Source of the DNA: Liolophura sinensis
Lineage: Eukaryota > Mollusca > Polyplacophora > Chitonida > Chitonidae
Assembly: GCF_032854445.1 (NCBI RefSeq)
Contig: NC_088305.1
Location: 10,153,717-10,217,716, forward strand
Direction of reading: 5' to 3'
Length of the DNA: 64,000 nucleotides
Shown here: positions 57,601 to 64,000 of the stretch, piece after piece
Numbering within the stretch: position 1 is the first letter of the stretch
How the letters are laid out: the number at the start of each line of letters is the position of its first letter
Translations under genes and position numbers: made by a program
Notes under the pieces: generated by a model
Databases searched by the model: none
What the model saw: only the letters and a program-made list of their open reading frames with translations
What the model was told of the DNA's origin: nothing

Positions 57601-59929
57601 GAGCATCGATTCCCTGTGTTTGACATAGTCCAGCTATCAACAGCTGGTCTTTCACATAATCTGTCATAGGCTGGTGGTCTTGAACGCGTTCGGTCATCAA
57701 CTGCTAGTCTTTTGACCAGTTCTGTTATTGACTGTGGTGTTGGGACCAGTTCAGTCATCAACTCCTGATCTTTTTTACCAATTCTGTCATCAACTAATGG
57801 TCTCTTGAAGTATACCGTGTACGACCTGCTTGTCTGGCCAATTCGAACGCCAACCGCTGGTTGACCCACTGTGAACATCGTCTGATGGTGTTTGACTACT
57901 TGGAGCATCGATAACTGGTCTTTGACCAATTCGAACATCCACTGTTGGTCTTTGACCAATTCGAACATCGTTTGATGGTGTTTGACCAGTTTCGAGCATC
58001 GATAACTGGTGTTTGACCATTTGGGAACATCCACTGCTGGCCTTTGATCATTTGGAGCATCAATTTTTGGTCTTGACCAGTTGGAAAAATCGATTGTTGG
58101 TCTTTGAGCAATTCGAACATCCTCTGATGGTTTTTGACTAGTTCGAGCAAGGATAACTGGTCTTTGGCCGTCTGGAACATCGACTGCTGTCTTTAACCAG
58201 TAGGAACATCGATTTCTGGTCGTTGACCAGTTGGAACATCGATTCTGGTCGTTAACCAGTTGGAACATTGACTGTTGGTCTTTGACTATTTGGAACATCG
58301 ACTACGGGTCTTTGACCAGTTGAAGCATCGATTTCTGGTCTTTGACCATTTGGAACATCGACTGCTGGTCTTTGACCAGTTGGATCATCGATTTCTGGTC
58401 TTTGACCATTTGGAGCATCGACTACTGGTCTTGACCACCTTGAACATCGACTGTTGGTCATGGACCAGTTGGAACATCGACTTTTGGTCTTTTGACCAAT
58501 TTGACCGTTGACTGCGGGCTTTGACCTATTCGATCATCTACAATGGGCTGCATGCGGCCTTACGTTAGGAAGTCTGTCAGGTACATATCTCAAGGGCCTG
58601 TGGTGTCCTATCAGCTTTTTCAGGCTTCCTCCATTTATGATGATTCAAAACATTTGATCAGTAAAACGTTAATTATAAAAATTAAGGAAGACAATACCTT
58701 GCCATCTCCAGCCGAGTGGAATGAGGCGTCTGAGGAATAGATGAGTAGTTTTCTTGACACATCTCGCCAGCCTATCTCTTTCTGCAAACAGAACCAAGTA
58801 AGAAAGAAAATGTTATGTCGAATAAACATTTCTCTGCAGTACGACTGTTTCATTTACGAATAACTATCACTGATACATTGTGGTGGTCTTAAGAATACAG
58901 GGCGTAACACCATCGCTTTTACTGCAGACGGTACAGGGGGCACATGTTCTTGCAACACATCTTGGTCGTAGAATCGATATCAAATATTTACAAAGAAAGC
59001 AACAAGGTTTTGCAACAGGGTTGCAAACTACAGACAACTGTACCTTATAGCAATTAATGTCAGTCTTATCGACCCAAAGACTCTACAGTATCAACACGAA
59101 AGAAAACTCCCACAAGCTTGTTCACTAAGTGAGTATGAAAAACTATCAGCAACCATTCTTTTCCTTTAAAAAATTGTCCTCACATTAAAACCCGTGAGAG
59201 CATTTTTTCCAAAACTGAAACCTTACCCTACACGCTAGGACCTGCATCATAGCGTCCAGCCCTCCTTCGGCGAATCCAGGTTACCAGATATTTCTCCTTT
59301 GTCTACGATGTTCTGAAGACAGCGAAGTATTTATACGCAGAATAGAAAAGCAGGTCCACGAAATGACCGTCCTTCAACTCTGGTATTCAGTGAATTGACA
59401 TTTGATTTATGTCATATAAATAAAATACGTAGAAAGATACAGAACGGATTTATATTGTACATAGAAAACAATTAAAAACATATCACGTGAAACACACAGA
59501 AGCGAATACACTGTAACAATTACTGTTAGTGTTGTACGTATAATCATTGTGCACTTATGTATGACTCAGCGCGGCGCAATGACCGAAGACTTGTACTCTT
59601 CCTGACCTAAAGCGTTCTTGTGTTTCTTTCTTACCTAAGGTGCTCTTGCTGAACTAAGGTATTACTGTGGGCCTAAGGTGTTCTTGCTAAATTATAGGGC
59701 GTTCTTTCTTACCTATGGTGTTCTTACTGACGTGTTTTTGACGCTCAACGGTTTTCTTGTTGGATTAAAGTGTTGTTTGTTGACCCTAAGGTTTTCTTGT
59801 TAATCTGCTAGCCGATAAGTGATTCTGTCCCACAGTAAACTTACCTTGAACTGTGTGACGTTCGGGGTGAGACTTAACAGATGTCGGAATGAATACGGGG
59901 GTCCACAATCTGAACATGGGTTCTTTAGT
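42036..59929 (-). CDS. ITGB: Integrin beta subunit gene 2 (minus strand, 5' exons missing)
   Basis: Diverged paralogue of gene 1, facing it. Exons in transcript order: 59929-59845, 59312-59227, 58781-58698, 57442-57365, 56476-56291, 54534-54458, 53011-52960, 52067-51912, 50682-50540, 49543-49386, 49179-49070, 48465-48373, 46905-46773, 45804-45685, 45210-45047, 42119-42036. They match gene 1 exons 4-19 one for one, with identical phases and several identical lengths. The exons for the PSI, the first hybrid half and the MIDAS loop are not found between 59930 and the N gap. The second exon listed has a 1-base deletion, so the gene as assembled is broken; this may be sequence error, since every other exon is open. 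Four EGF modules, beta-tail and transmembrane helix are present. The tail has NPLY but NPMC in place of the second NPxY. Confidence 0.93.
42627..42908. mobile_element. Foldback MITE copy 7 (in gene 2 last intron)
   Basis: Arms AGTTGTCTTAGTGATGCTAG and TTCTAGAAAGACTTAGACAA, with a poly-A expansion at the left end. Confidence 0.83.
42977..43130 (+). mobile_element. SINE-1 copy, 5' truncated
   Basis: GTGGGAAGGTCTTCCAGCAA to the (AATA)n tail, immediately after MITE copy 7. Confidence 0.87.
43131..44640. other. Gene 2 last intron, no gene seen
   Basis: From 43501 this sequence is repeated at 61617 onward. The 67-codon open frame at 44036-44239 recurs only because of that duplication. Confidence 0.5.
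44655..44795 (+). mobile_element. SINE-3 copy
   Basis: ATGGCAAGGTTTGTCAGTAT, GATCTGTGGTTTATTC, GAAACTGACCGCCGTCGTAT and AAGTGAAACATTCTTGAG. It shares the 3' block with SINE-1 but has a different middle. Confidence 0.65.
44798..45033 (+). mobile_element. SINE-1 variant copy
   Basis: Head CCTAATGGTTAGCGCGCCAG, CACCAATGAGGTTGCACGG, then GGTTTCCTGTCCAAATAATG and the AATA tail, ending about 14 bases before exon 18. Confidence 0.7.
45047..45210 (-). CDS. ITGB: Integrin beta gene 2, exon 18 equivalent (transmembrane)
   Basis: VCAEPVDIRP leads into a Gly/Val/Leu-rich membrane span, then WKVCVTVYDGREYSRFKEEI and ENARWAS. YDGRE replaces HDRRE; the Asp that pairs with the alpha chain is kept but one basic residue is lost. 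Repeated at 63153-63316. Confidence 0.94.
45308..45472 (+). mobile_element. SINE-1 copy, 5' truncated
   Basis: CCCGTACGTGGAAAGGTGTG to the ATAAATAATTCAATAAAT tail. Repeated at 63416-63580. Confidence 0.87.
45685..45804 (-). CDS. ITGB: Integrin beta gene 2, exon 17 equivalent (beta-tail)
   Basis: DDDNGTICQELFGDQTDCTF, then KFSYEYGTDNRLRIRTQKVI. Donor G|GTATGT. Repeated at 63791-63910. Confidence 0.92.
46150..46772 (-). repeat. 59/61-bp array of ten exon 16 end and donor copies
   Basis: Ten units have the donor-equivalent CACCTTC at 46166, 46227, 46288, 46349, 46410, 46469, 46530, 46589, 46650 and 46709; the true donor is at 46770. On the minus strand each reads ATCAGTATTACTGAGGTGGA, TGTAATAGAAG|GTGAGT. 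The exon-derived part is about 38 bases and nearly identical to exon 16; the rest is intron. Spacing is 61 at first, then 59 and 61 alternately, i.e. a dimer amplified later. Confidence 0.95.
46773..46905 (-). CDS. ITGB: Integrin beta gene 2, exon 16 equivalent (beta-tail start)
   Basis: SCVGVCNCNKDCVNCRLFKR, then EECENKCGNISITEVDVIE. Its last 38 bases and donor G|GTGAGT are the template of the array at 46150-46772. Confidence 0.93.
47231..47367 (-). repeat. 68-bp direct duplication within the gypsy fragment
   Basis: CGTACGGTAGATGTGCTTGG through TTTTTTCAAGCAGATCTT occurs twice, at 47231 and 47300. Confidence 0.8.
47290..47525 (-). mobile_element. Decayed Ty3/gypsy reverse-transcriptase fragment
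   Basis: Minus-strand translation shows YYFVVDYRNFNAVNTP..FPL and FSTLDLFVGF, matching the 'VDYR.LN......PLP' and 'FSTLDL..G' blocks of Ty3/gypsy reverse transcriptases. Only a short piece remains and no LTRs are seen. It lies in the gene 2 intron between exons 15 and 16. Confidence 0.7.
47515..47840 (-). repeat. 15-bp minisatellite continuous with the gypsy fragment
   Basis: About 21 units of GTGACGAGAATTGTG and variants. On the minus strand it reads as repeats of ILV.., in frame with the segment just before the VDYR motif, so it appears to have grown from that sequence. Confidence 0.85.
48373..48465 (-). CDS. ITGB: Integrin beta gene 2, exon 15 equivalent (I-EGF4)
   Basis: AVCNGQGECNCGKCKCDKES, then RCYGDFCEHCP. 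93 bases. Confidence 0.94.
48797..49005 (+). mobile_element. SINE-1 copy, near consensus
   Basis: CTGTCGCTGTGAGTTCAAGT to the (AATA)n tail, with few differences from the common form; one of the youngest-looking copies. Confidence 0.9.
49070..49179 (-). CDS. ITGB: Integrin beta gene 2, exon 14 equivalent (I-EGF3)
   Basis: GPTRGRCQCGTCLCNPGYNG, then SCDCPISQDTCLAPNG. Donor G|GTAGGT. Confidence 0.94.
49386..49543 (-). CDS. ITGB: Integrin beta gene 2, exon 13 equivalent (I-EGF2)
   Basis: CSGHGECVCGQCFCNPRSPN, then FSGDYCQCDDYSC and EMLCGG. Donor G|GTGAGC. Confidence 0.95.
49544..50539 (-). other. Gene 2 intron 12, nothing recognised
   Basis: No supported feature in about 1 kb. Confidence 0.45.
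50540..50682 (-). CDS. ITGB: Integrin beta gene 2, exon 12 equivalent (I-EGF1)
   Basis: LCSGGNGTYACGVCKCNEGR then RGRLCECEE; ends CA|GTACGA, a weaker donor whose phase matches gene 1. Confidence 0.9.
50948..51295 (-). mobile_element. SINE-2 copy, full length, minus strand
   Basis: Runs in reverse from AGTGCTTGGGGTTTAACGTT to the tRNA-like head (CTCGACCCAGGATTGAACC is the B box reversed, and GGACGCTCTACCAAGC lies over the A box). Confidence 0.87.
51296..51911 (-). other. Gene 2 intron 11 segment, nothing recognised
   Basis: Two similar stretches (near 51540 and 51760: TTTTGACAT.., ATCGATGAGGTGGT) suggest an old internal duplication. Confidence 0.4.
51912..52067 (-). CDS. ITGB: Integrin beta gene 2, exon 11 equivalent
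   Basis: VTFDVEIQVPECPSNPALRR, then IIIGPVGLIDTLTIELEIIC and ECGCQKADEA. 156 bases. Confidence 0.94.
52745..52905 (+). mobile_element. SINE-3 copy, diverged
   Basis: CCAGCGCGTTACGCGTGAGA, TCGGTGGTTTTATGCC, ATAAAACTGACTGTTATTG and an AATAAATCAAAT tail. Confidence 0.55.
52960..53011 (-). CDS. ITGB: Integrin beta gene 2, exon 10 equivalent
   Basis: Completes a Gly codon, then STSQDTNRCKNVKIGEE. Acceptor ATTGTAG, donor G|GTAAGT. 52 bases. Confidence 0.85.
53112..53330 (+). mobile_element. SINE-1 copy, near consensus
   Basis: CTCAATGCGGTAGCTGTGAG to tail AATAAAATAAATAAA; abuts the dispersed repeat that follows. Confidence 0.88.
53325..53710 (-). repeat. Dispersed repeat, inverted partner of 37765-38110
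   Basis: GCACCGAAGCGATAATGAAA, TTTATATCTGTAGGCTACAA and AATTTAATCGCCAGCGACGT are reverse complements of the blocks at 37765-38110, with a few indels. Confidence 0.85.
53640..54090 (+). mobile_element. Dispersed TIR-element copy C
   Basis: Left CTCATGAAAGACGATGAAAC and right GGACAGTGTTTAATGCTCTT then AATCTGA form an imperfect inverted pair. The interior matches copy B (ACCCAGACGGTATCAATAAC, GTTCGTTTCAAGGTCC). Confidence 0.65.
54174..54262 (+). tRNA. tRNA-like sequence, probably a pseudogene or SINE head
   Basis: GGCCGAGTGATCTAGACGGC resembles a Leu/Ser-type A box, and GGTCGCAGGTTCGAAACCC contains a perfect B box 60 bases on. I could not fold a convincing acceptor stem, so a functional tRNA is unlikely. 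Confidence 0.3.
54458..54534 (-). CDS. ITGB: Integrin beta gene 2, exon 9 equivalent
   Basis: KISSTVELRANNTDGVTISY then QSMCL; ends on two bases. 77 bases. Confidence 0.88.
54565..54627. repeat. (AT)n microsatellite
   Basis: About 60 bases of alternating A and T just upstream of exon 9 of gene 2. Confidence 0.9.
55167..55655. mobile_element. SINE-2 composite: one head and two inverted 3' ends
   Basis: A plus-strand copy with tRNA-like head (CCCGATAGCACAGCTGGTAG, B-box region GGGTCGAGTCAC) runs from 55167 to about 55370. It is followed by a minus-strand 3' end (55372-55512) and a plus-strand 3' end (55510-55655). The last two form an inverted pair of about 140 bases per arm. Confidence 0.8.
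55912..56284 (-). repeat. 17-bp minisatellite beginning at the exon 8 donor of gene 2
   Basis: About 20 units of CAGTTGTATACCAGTAT and variants. The array reaches within about 7 bases of the exon 8 boundary (56291). Confidence 0.88.
56291..56476 (-). CDS. ITGB: Integrin beta gene 2, exon 8 equivalent (beta-I end)
   Basis: DYPSVGQMREIIREKKINVI, then FAIPRSYSQTYKGLSEVLEG, ending VELVRENYK. 186 bases. A 17-bp array starts a few bases past its donor. Confidence 0.94.
56760..56972 (-). mobile_element. SINE-1 copy, full length, minus strand
   Basis: Tail TTGTTTGATTGGTGTTATAC to tRNA-like head (CCCCTCGGCCACGGAGGTCT reversed), with the B box missing in between. Confidence 0.85.
57365..57442 (-). 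CDS. ITGB: Integrin beta gene 2, exon 7 equivalent
   Basis: LAGIVMPNDGQCHLDDKGLY then TEDLNQ. 78 bases, phase 0/0. Confidence 0.93.
57598..58530 (-). repeat. 30-bp minisatellite in gene 2 intron 6
   Basis: About 31 degenerate units of TGGTCTTTGACCAGTTGGAA plus CATCGACTGC. A minus-strand frame stays open for 234 codons because 30 is divisible by three; no protein likeness. Confidence 0.88.
58698..58781 (-). CDS. ITGB: Integrin beta gene 2, exon 6 equivalent
   Basis: KEIGWRDVSRKLLIYSSDAS then FHSAGDGK. 84 bases, one codon longer than either gene 1 version. No second version is seen in the flanking introns. Confidence 0.92.
59227..59312 (-). CDS. ITGB: Integrin beta gene 2, exon 5 equivalent, 1-base deletion
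   Basis: [15 protein letters not shown] is followed, after a missing base near 59268, by GGLDAMMQVLACR in the shifted frame. The exon is 86 bases against 87 in gene 1. Read as given, the frame reaches TGA within the exon. Acceptor TGTCTTCAG and donor G|GTAAGG are intact. Confidence 0.85.
59600..59805. repeat. Short degenerate tandem repeat
   Basis: Repeats of CCTAAGGTGTTCTTGCTGA-like units of roughly 25 bases beside the exon 4 donor of gene 2. Confidence 0.6.
59845..59929 (-). CDS. ITGB: Integrin beta gene 2, exon 4 equivalent
   Basis: LKNPCSDCGPPYSFRHLLSL then TPNVTQFK; CSDC is the specificity loop. 85 bases. First exon of this gene visible in the window. Confidence 0.9.
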
Positions 59930-60169
59930 CTGCGAGAAGACACAATGACGCATTTATTAAGAATATATAAGATATAAGAAAAGAACTCAGTGGACAATGT
60001 TAGCCCTTCGGTGTTAACGTCCTTGAGTAGCTAAATTTTATTAAGCATATTACTGAAACATGTAAAGATGCCGGAAATGCGGATAAATGTCCTCAATCAA
60101 CACTCTAGAGGTGTGATTTTAGAAGCCAACTGTGTATTTACAAATGTTTTAATTACTGTACATCTATTT

Positions 60170-61000
60170 GACGTTTTGCTCTAAAAGTTTCTCTGACAAA
60201 CTTGAAAAACTCAATGAAAGAGCAATTCGCTTTGATTTCTTAGATTATGAAACTGAAACATATTACTTTCTAAGTCATACACAATAACCACCAAAAGAAA
60301 AGACTCACGTTATACAACCGATATCTTAAATGAAAAAAATTATACAAACTGTGTGGAATTCCTTCTCCCCCTCTTAGATATTCATTGCGACGTAACTGTT
60401 ATTAAGGTCTTATTCATACCATATTGTTTAACGTGCATTTTTGGTCTCAGTAAAATACGTACGTATAACGTGATAATCGTTAATTTTAAAATCTGTAAAA
60501 GTCAACTACAAAAGGAAGAGTTTGGAATGCACTAGAGGGCCACATCATGCTTACGTGCGAGATGTAGGTAGCCAAAATGTGTTTGGAATGCCGTGTCCCT
60601 GAAGAGCTACACGGCACAGCTAAGCACGGTGATATGTAATTTGCCTAAAGGAGGCTAATAGTCAAAATTAAAATACTTAATAAAAACCACTGCTGACAGA
60701 AAATTGAGATATTTTATTTCACCTCTTTCATGTAAGATTGAATAAATGTGTTCTTTTTTTTAAGCTATACACATCAAGGTGTATTGCCTCAGAGGTTTAT
60801 AAAATTGTTGAGAATATACACCCTGATTACTTCCATGACATAATTAAGATAGTGCAGAGCCACTACAACCTCCGAGATAACCTTATTGTTAGTTTACTCC
60901 GATACAGAACGAGAGCATATGGGTATTCCTCTCTCTCATTGTGCTACAAGATTTTTTTTTGGCTTTTATCTTGTTTCAATCACTCTTTTCCAATATAGCA
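60170..61000 (+). mobile_element. Decayed LINE reverse-transcriptase C-terminal fragment
   Basis: Two open pieces: DKLEKLNERAIRFDFLDYET (about 60190-60290) and, in a different segment, SEVYKIVENIHPDYFHDI then HYNLRDN..YRTRAYGYSSL (60790-60930). Both match the tail seen after the reverse-transcriptase domain of many animal non-LTR elements ('KLE.LQERALR..', 'NLR......RT..YG..S'). Stops and frame changes separate them. Confidence 0.65.
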
Positions 61001-61239
61001 ATAATTAACTTTTGAAAAAAAAAATTCAGAAAAAAATTGTACATATCATTAACACACTTGTTTTTCTTGTGGTACTAGTTATTTTTTGTCCCGTCGGCAT
61101 ACACAGCCTTAGGCTAATGTTAATTTGTTGCAACCAAACGACGTTAAATTTTGAGATTTTGGGATTTGAGATTTCAGAAATTACGGTTTGATTAAACAGC
61201 CCAATCTGGGGTTTTGACCAAGAGATAAGGAAACTTGCT

Positions 61240-61416
61240 GAGGCTTTCCTAGCCGAGTAGTTAGCGTGCCTAACGCAGATAATTTACTCCGGTGCTTTTC
61301 TCCAATGTTGACTGCTGTGAGTTCCAGTTCATGCTGGCTTCCTCTCCGGTCGTAGGGTGTGAGGGTGTGTCAGCAACCTGCAGGTGGTCGATCATGGGTT
61401 TATCCATATTTTCTCA
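61240..61416 (+). mobile_element. SINE-1 copy, cut by the gap
   Basis: Head CTAGCCGAGTAGTTAGCGTG, then GCTGTGAGTTCCAGTTCATG to TGGGTTTATCC; the 3' half is lost at the N run. Confidence 0.75.
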
Positions 61417-61616
61417 NNNNNNNNNNNNNNNNNNNNNNNNNNNNNNNNNNNNNNNNNNNNNNNNNNNNNNNNNNNNNNNNNNNNNNNNNNNNNNNNNNNN
61501 NNNNNNNNNNNNNNNNNNNNNNNNNNNNNNNNNNNNNNNNNNNNNNNNNNNNNNNNNNNNNNNNNNNNNNNNNNNNNNNNNNNNNNNNNNNNNNNNNNNN
61601 NNNNNNNNNNNNNNNN
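61417..61616. other. Assembly gap (200 N)
   Basis: Exactly 200 undefined bases, a conventional scaffold-gap length. Sequence right of it repeats 43501 onward. Confidence 0.99.
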
Positions 61617-62769
61617 TTACTAATCGATCTGTGCGACATGATTTCACAATTTCTAAACTTGTTCCGCCGTCGTCAAAGTGGATGCTTCGGAGCAAATATA
61701 AAATCAGTACAAATGAGCACAGGCATACTTTTACAGACAAATTGGAGAATCATACAGTAAGTGGTATTCGACATGCACGGAAACCTCTCGCGGTTAAGGG
61801 ACAGATTACAAGAAGGTATCTCGCTTTATTTTGAATTTCTCGGTTTGACACGAGTGTAATCGTCAGTTATAAACTGAATAATTGATTGAATGGCTGATTA
61901 CCTGATTGATGTATAATCAATCTTCTTTAAGTTTTTTTTTTTTCACTTATATAGCGGACATCCGGTTTATGACTGGTATAACCATCCACCGACGTAAGTC
62001 TGATACACAGATATGCACTGATATCGCGGATAATGGTAAACGTTCTATATTAAGCGCATCTATCCTGTGATTTTTTATACTGGAATGCGTTGGTAAATTT
62101 TGTTTTAAAATGAATAATAATCGATATGTCAATGTAAATTTATTGTAAATGATTGGTGCAAAATTCGGGCAAAATTCCGTGGCTCTAAGAGAGAGATTTC
62201 CATGGAAGTTGAATACGGCTTATTATCAACATCGTGATGATGATTGCCGCGGACCGTTTAATGCTATTTGCATTATCCTGCATTATCCACGTATGCTACG
62301 GCGCATAAACTCAATTAGTCCACTAATTACCGCATTCTTTACTGTTACCTAGAAATACCAGGCTAATTGCATGGGCTATATATGCATTTGTATTCTGCTG
62401 GCGTTGACATCGGACAAAATCAGAACGAATACCAGTTCAGGGTCGCTTTTATGTAAACGACAATACAGTACGCTTTTGTTTGAATAATTAACACCTTAAA
62501 ATGGATTAAATTCCTTATTTTTTTTCAGGTATTACAAAGTCGTAAACTAAGAACAACTTTTTTATGCTGTGCACAAAAGCTTCAGTTCCCCGGTTCACAC
62601 TGTTCGTAGGTGCCATGCGATGTGACTATATGACATGACCGACGGCACTGGTTGGCCCATTTGTGCAGGCTTATGTTCCTTGAAGACCATGCACTGTTTT
62701 CTACCTTCAACGATAAAAGAGTTCGAACTCGAAACTCCCCAATGGCATGCATGTCTGTACATTACACAT

Positions 62770-62905
62770 GGCAAAGTTTGTCAGTATCTTACCAGAGGTC
62801 TGTGGTTTATTCTTATTCTGCATAGACACTCCAGTCCCCCCTCCCCCCACTCTCCCCATGAAACTGACCGCCGTCGTATAAGTGAAATTTTCTTGAGGAG
62901 TTTAC
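62770..62905 (+). mobile_element. SINE-3 copy (duplicate of 44655-44795)
   Basis: Carries an extra CTCCCCA-type insertion relative to its partner. Confidence 0.6.
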
Positions 62906-62914
62906 CTAAACGTA

Positions 62915-63142
62915 TAGGGCACCGTGCACGACCTAATGGTTAGCGCGCCAGCGCAACATAGCGACCCCTGAAGCCTCTCACCAATGAGGTTGCACGGGTT
63001 GCAAAGGTATGCTAGTAAGCTGCGGATGGTCGTGGGTTTCCATCGAGCTTTGTCCGGTTTCCTGTCCAACTAATGTTGGCCGCCTTTGTACAAATGAAAT
63101 ATTCTTTACATTCTATTCACATAAATAAAATAAATAAATCAC
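62915..63142 (+). mobile_element. SINE-1 variant copy (duplicate of 44798-45033)
   Basis: This copy retains GCTGCGGATGGTCGTGGGTT where the partner at 44920 reads GCTGAAGAAGGTCGTG, so it is closer to the family form. Confidence 0.7.
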
Positions 63143-63152
63143 ATTGACTTAC

Positions 63153-63316
63153 CGACGCCCATCTAGCGTTTTCGATCTCTTCCTTAAAGCGACTGTACTC
63201 TCTGCCATCGTAAACTGTCACACAAACTTTCCAGATGAGAAGACCGAGAAGTCCCGCTAATACACTGCCCACGACTCCTCCAATGATCGGCCTGATGTCG
63301 ACGGGTTCGGCGCATA
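63153..63316 (-). CDS. ITGB: Integrin beta exon 18 equivalent, third copy
   Basis: Encodes the same protein as 45047-45210, including the splice sites. No tail exon is found downstream on this strand before the gap. Confidence 0.9.
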
Positions 63317-63415
63317 CTGCCGAAAACACACGAAGATTAATATATTACCACGCGTGTGGGTGTACCGAATAAATAAAACAAGACAATGGGATGTAACGAC
63401 TGCTTTTAAAATTTC

Positions 63416-63580
63416 ATCCCGTACGTGGAAAGGTGTGTGAGCAACCTGCGGATGATCGTGAGTTTCCCACGACCTCCTGCCCGGTTTCCCTCCCACCCTA
63501 ATGCTGGCCGCCGTAGTATAAGTGAAATATTTTTGAGTACGGCGTAAAACAGCTATCAAATAAATAATTCAATAATAAAA
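63416..63580 (+). mobile_element. SINE-1 copy (duplicate of 45308-45472)
   Basis: Same insertion site as its partner, so the insertion predates the duplication or haplotype split. Confidence 0.85.
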
Positions 63581-63790
63581 CTTGATCACAAAATTATTTA
63601 TTGTTGCTTTCTTGAAAGCAGCAGTGCTTTATGTGTTTGGTTTTCGGAGTAAGTTAGTGTTAACAGACATCTATGATGTTAGTATAATATTTCAAATGTT
63701 GCTTTACGATGTTGCTATAGCCAGAGCAAAAAACGTTTAGACAATCACGGTCAACCTTGGGATCTAATCTGACCATAAACTCACACATAC

Positions 63791-63910
63791 CGATGACCTT
63801 CTGGGTCCTGATCCTAAGCCTGTTGTCTGTGCCATATTCGTAACTGAACTTAAAAGTGCAATCCGTCTGGTCTCCGAACAATTCCTGACAAATCGTCCCA
63901 TTGTCGTCAT
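63791..63910 (-). CDS. ITGB: Integrin beta exon 17 equivalent, third copy
   Basis: Same exon as 45685-45804. The intron just past the donor differs by a small indel (TAAG present only in the left copy). The remaining exons would lie right of the window. Confidence 0.9.
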
Positions 63911-64000
63911 CTGATGACGTCATCAAACAGAGACAAAACGCACAAATGACGAATACATGACGTATAGATGACACACGAGTAGTGACACGTAATGAATATC

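Larger units (their letters stand above)
61617..64000. repeat. Near-identical duplicate of 43501-45890
   Basis: Offset about 18.1 kb. Intron, SINE copies and two exons are repeated in order with scattered substitutions and small indels (identity looks to be in the high nineties). It begins at the gap and runs off the window. Confidence 0.95.

Noticed and set aside
57594..58298. 234-codon minus-strand open frame
   Set aside because: It lies wholly in the 30-bp minisatellite; the frame is open because the unit is a multiple of three, and the product matches no family.

Overview
The window is nuclear DNA of an invertebrate animal, most likely a lophotrochozoan (mollusc or brachiopod). The evidence is small phase-conserved exons split by long introns, about 25 copies of a tRNA-derived SINE of the type common in molluscan and brachiopod genomes, abundant minisatellites and foldback MITEs, and a 200-base N gap. 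Species cannot be named from the sequence alone.

The only well-supported genes are integrin beta subunits. Gene 1 (+ strand, 456-31420) shows 19 coding exons plus one apparent alternative exon, from the hybrid domain through the beta-I domain, four integrin EGF modules, beta-tail domain, transmembrane helix and NPxY tail. Its signal peptide and PSI exons lie left of the window. Gene 2 (- strand, 59929 down to 42036) is a diverged paralogue with 16 matching exons and the same intron phases; its first exons are missing and one exon carries a 1-base deletion. The two genes converge tail to tail. A partial third copy (63153-63910, -) repeats the last two exons before the tail exon of gene 2 inside a roughly 2.4 kb near-identical duplication that begins at the N gap. 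This looks like a misjoined haplotype or a recent partial duplication.

Layout: 1-31420 gene 1 with SINEs and tandem arrays in its introns, including a 6 kb array of about 97 units of 63 bp in the last intron; 31421-42035 intergenic, with most of a cluster of seven palindromic MITEs; 42036-59929 gene 2 with several more arrays; 59930-61416 a decayed LINE reverse-transcriptase tail and a SINE; 61417-61616 gap; 61617-64000 the duplicated 3' part of gene 2.

The main discoveries are these. (1) Gene 1 has two intact 81-bp versions of exon 6 in series, which look like mutually exclusive exons in the ligand-binding beta-I domain. (2) Tandem arrays in both genes were seeded from exon/intron junctions. 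In gene 1 the 63-bp array copies the exon 18 donor region, and in gene 2 ten units copy the end of exon 16 with its GTGAGT donor, so each intron carries many decoy 5' splice sites. A third junction, the exon 5 acceptor of gene 1, has two decayed partial copies upstream. (3) A minisatellite in gene 2 appears to have grown out of a Ty3/gypsy reverse-transcriptase fragment.
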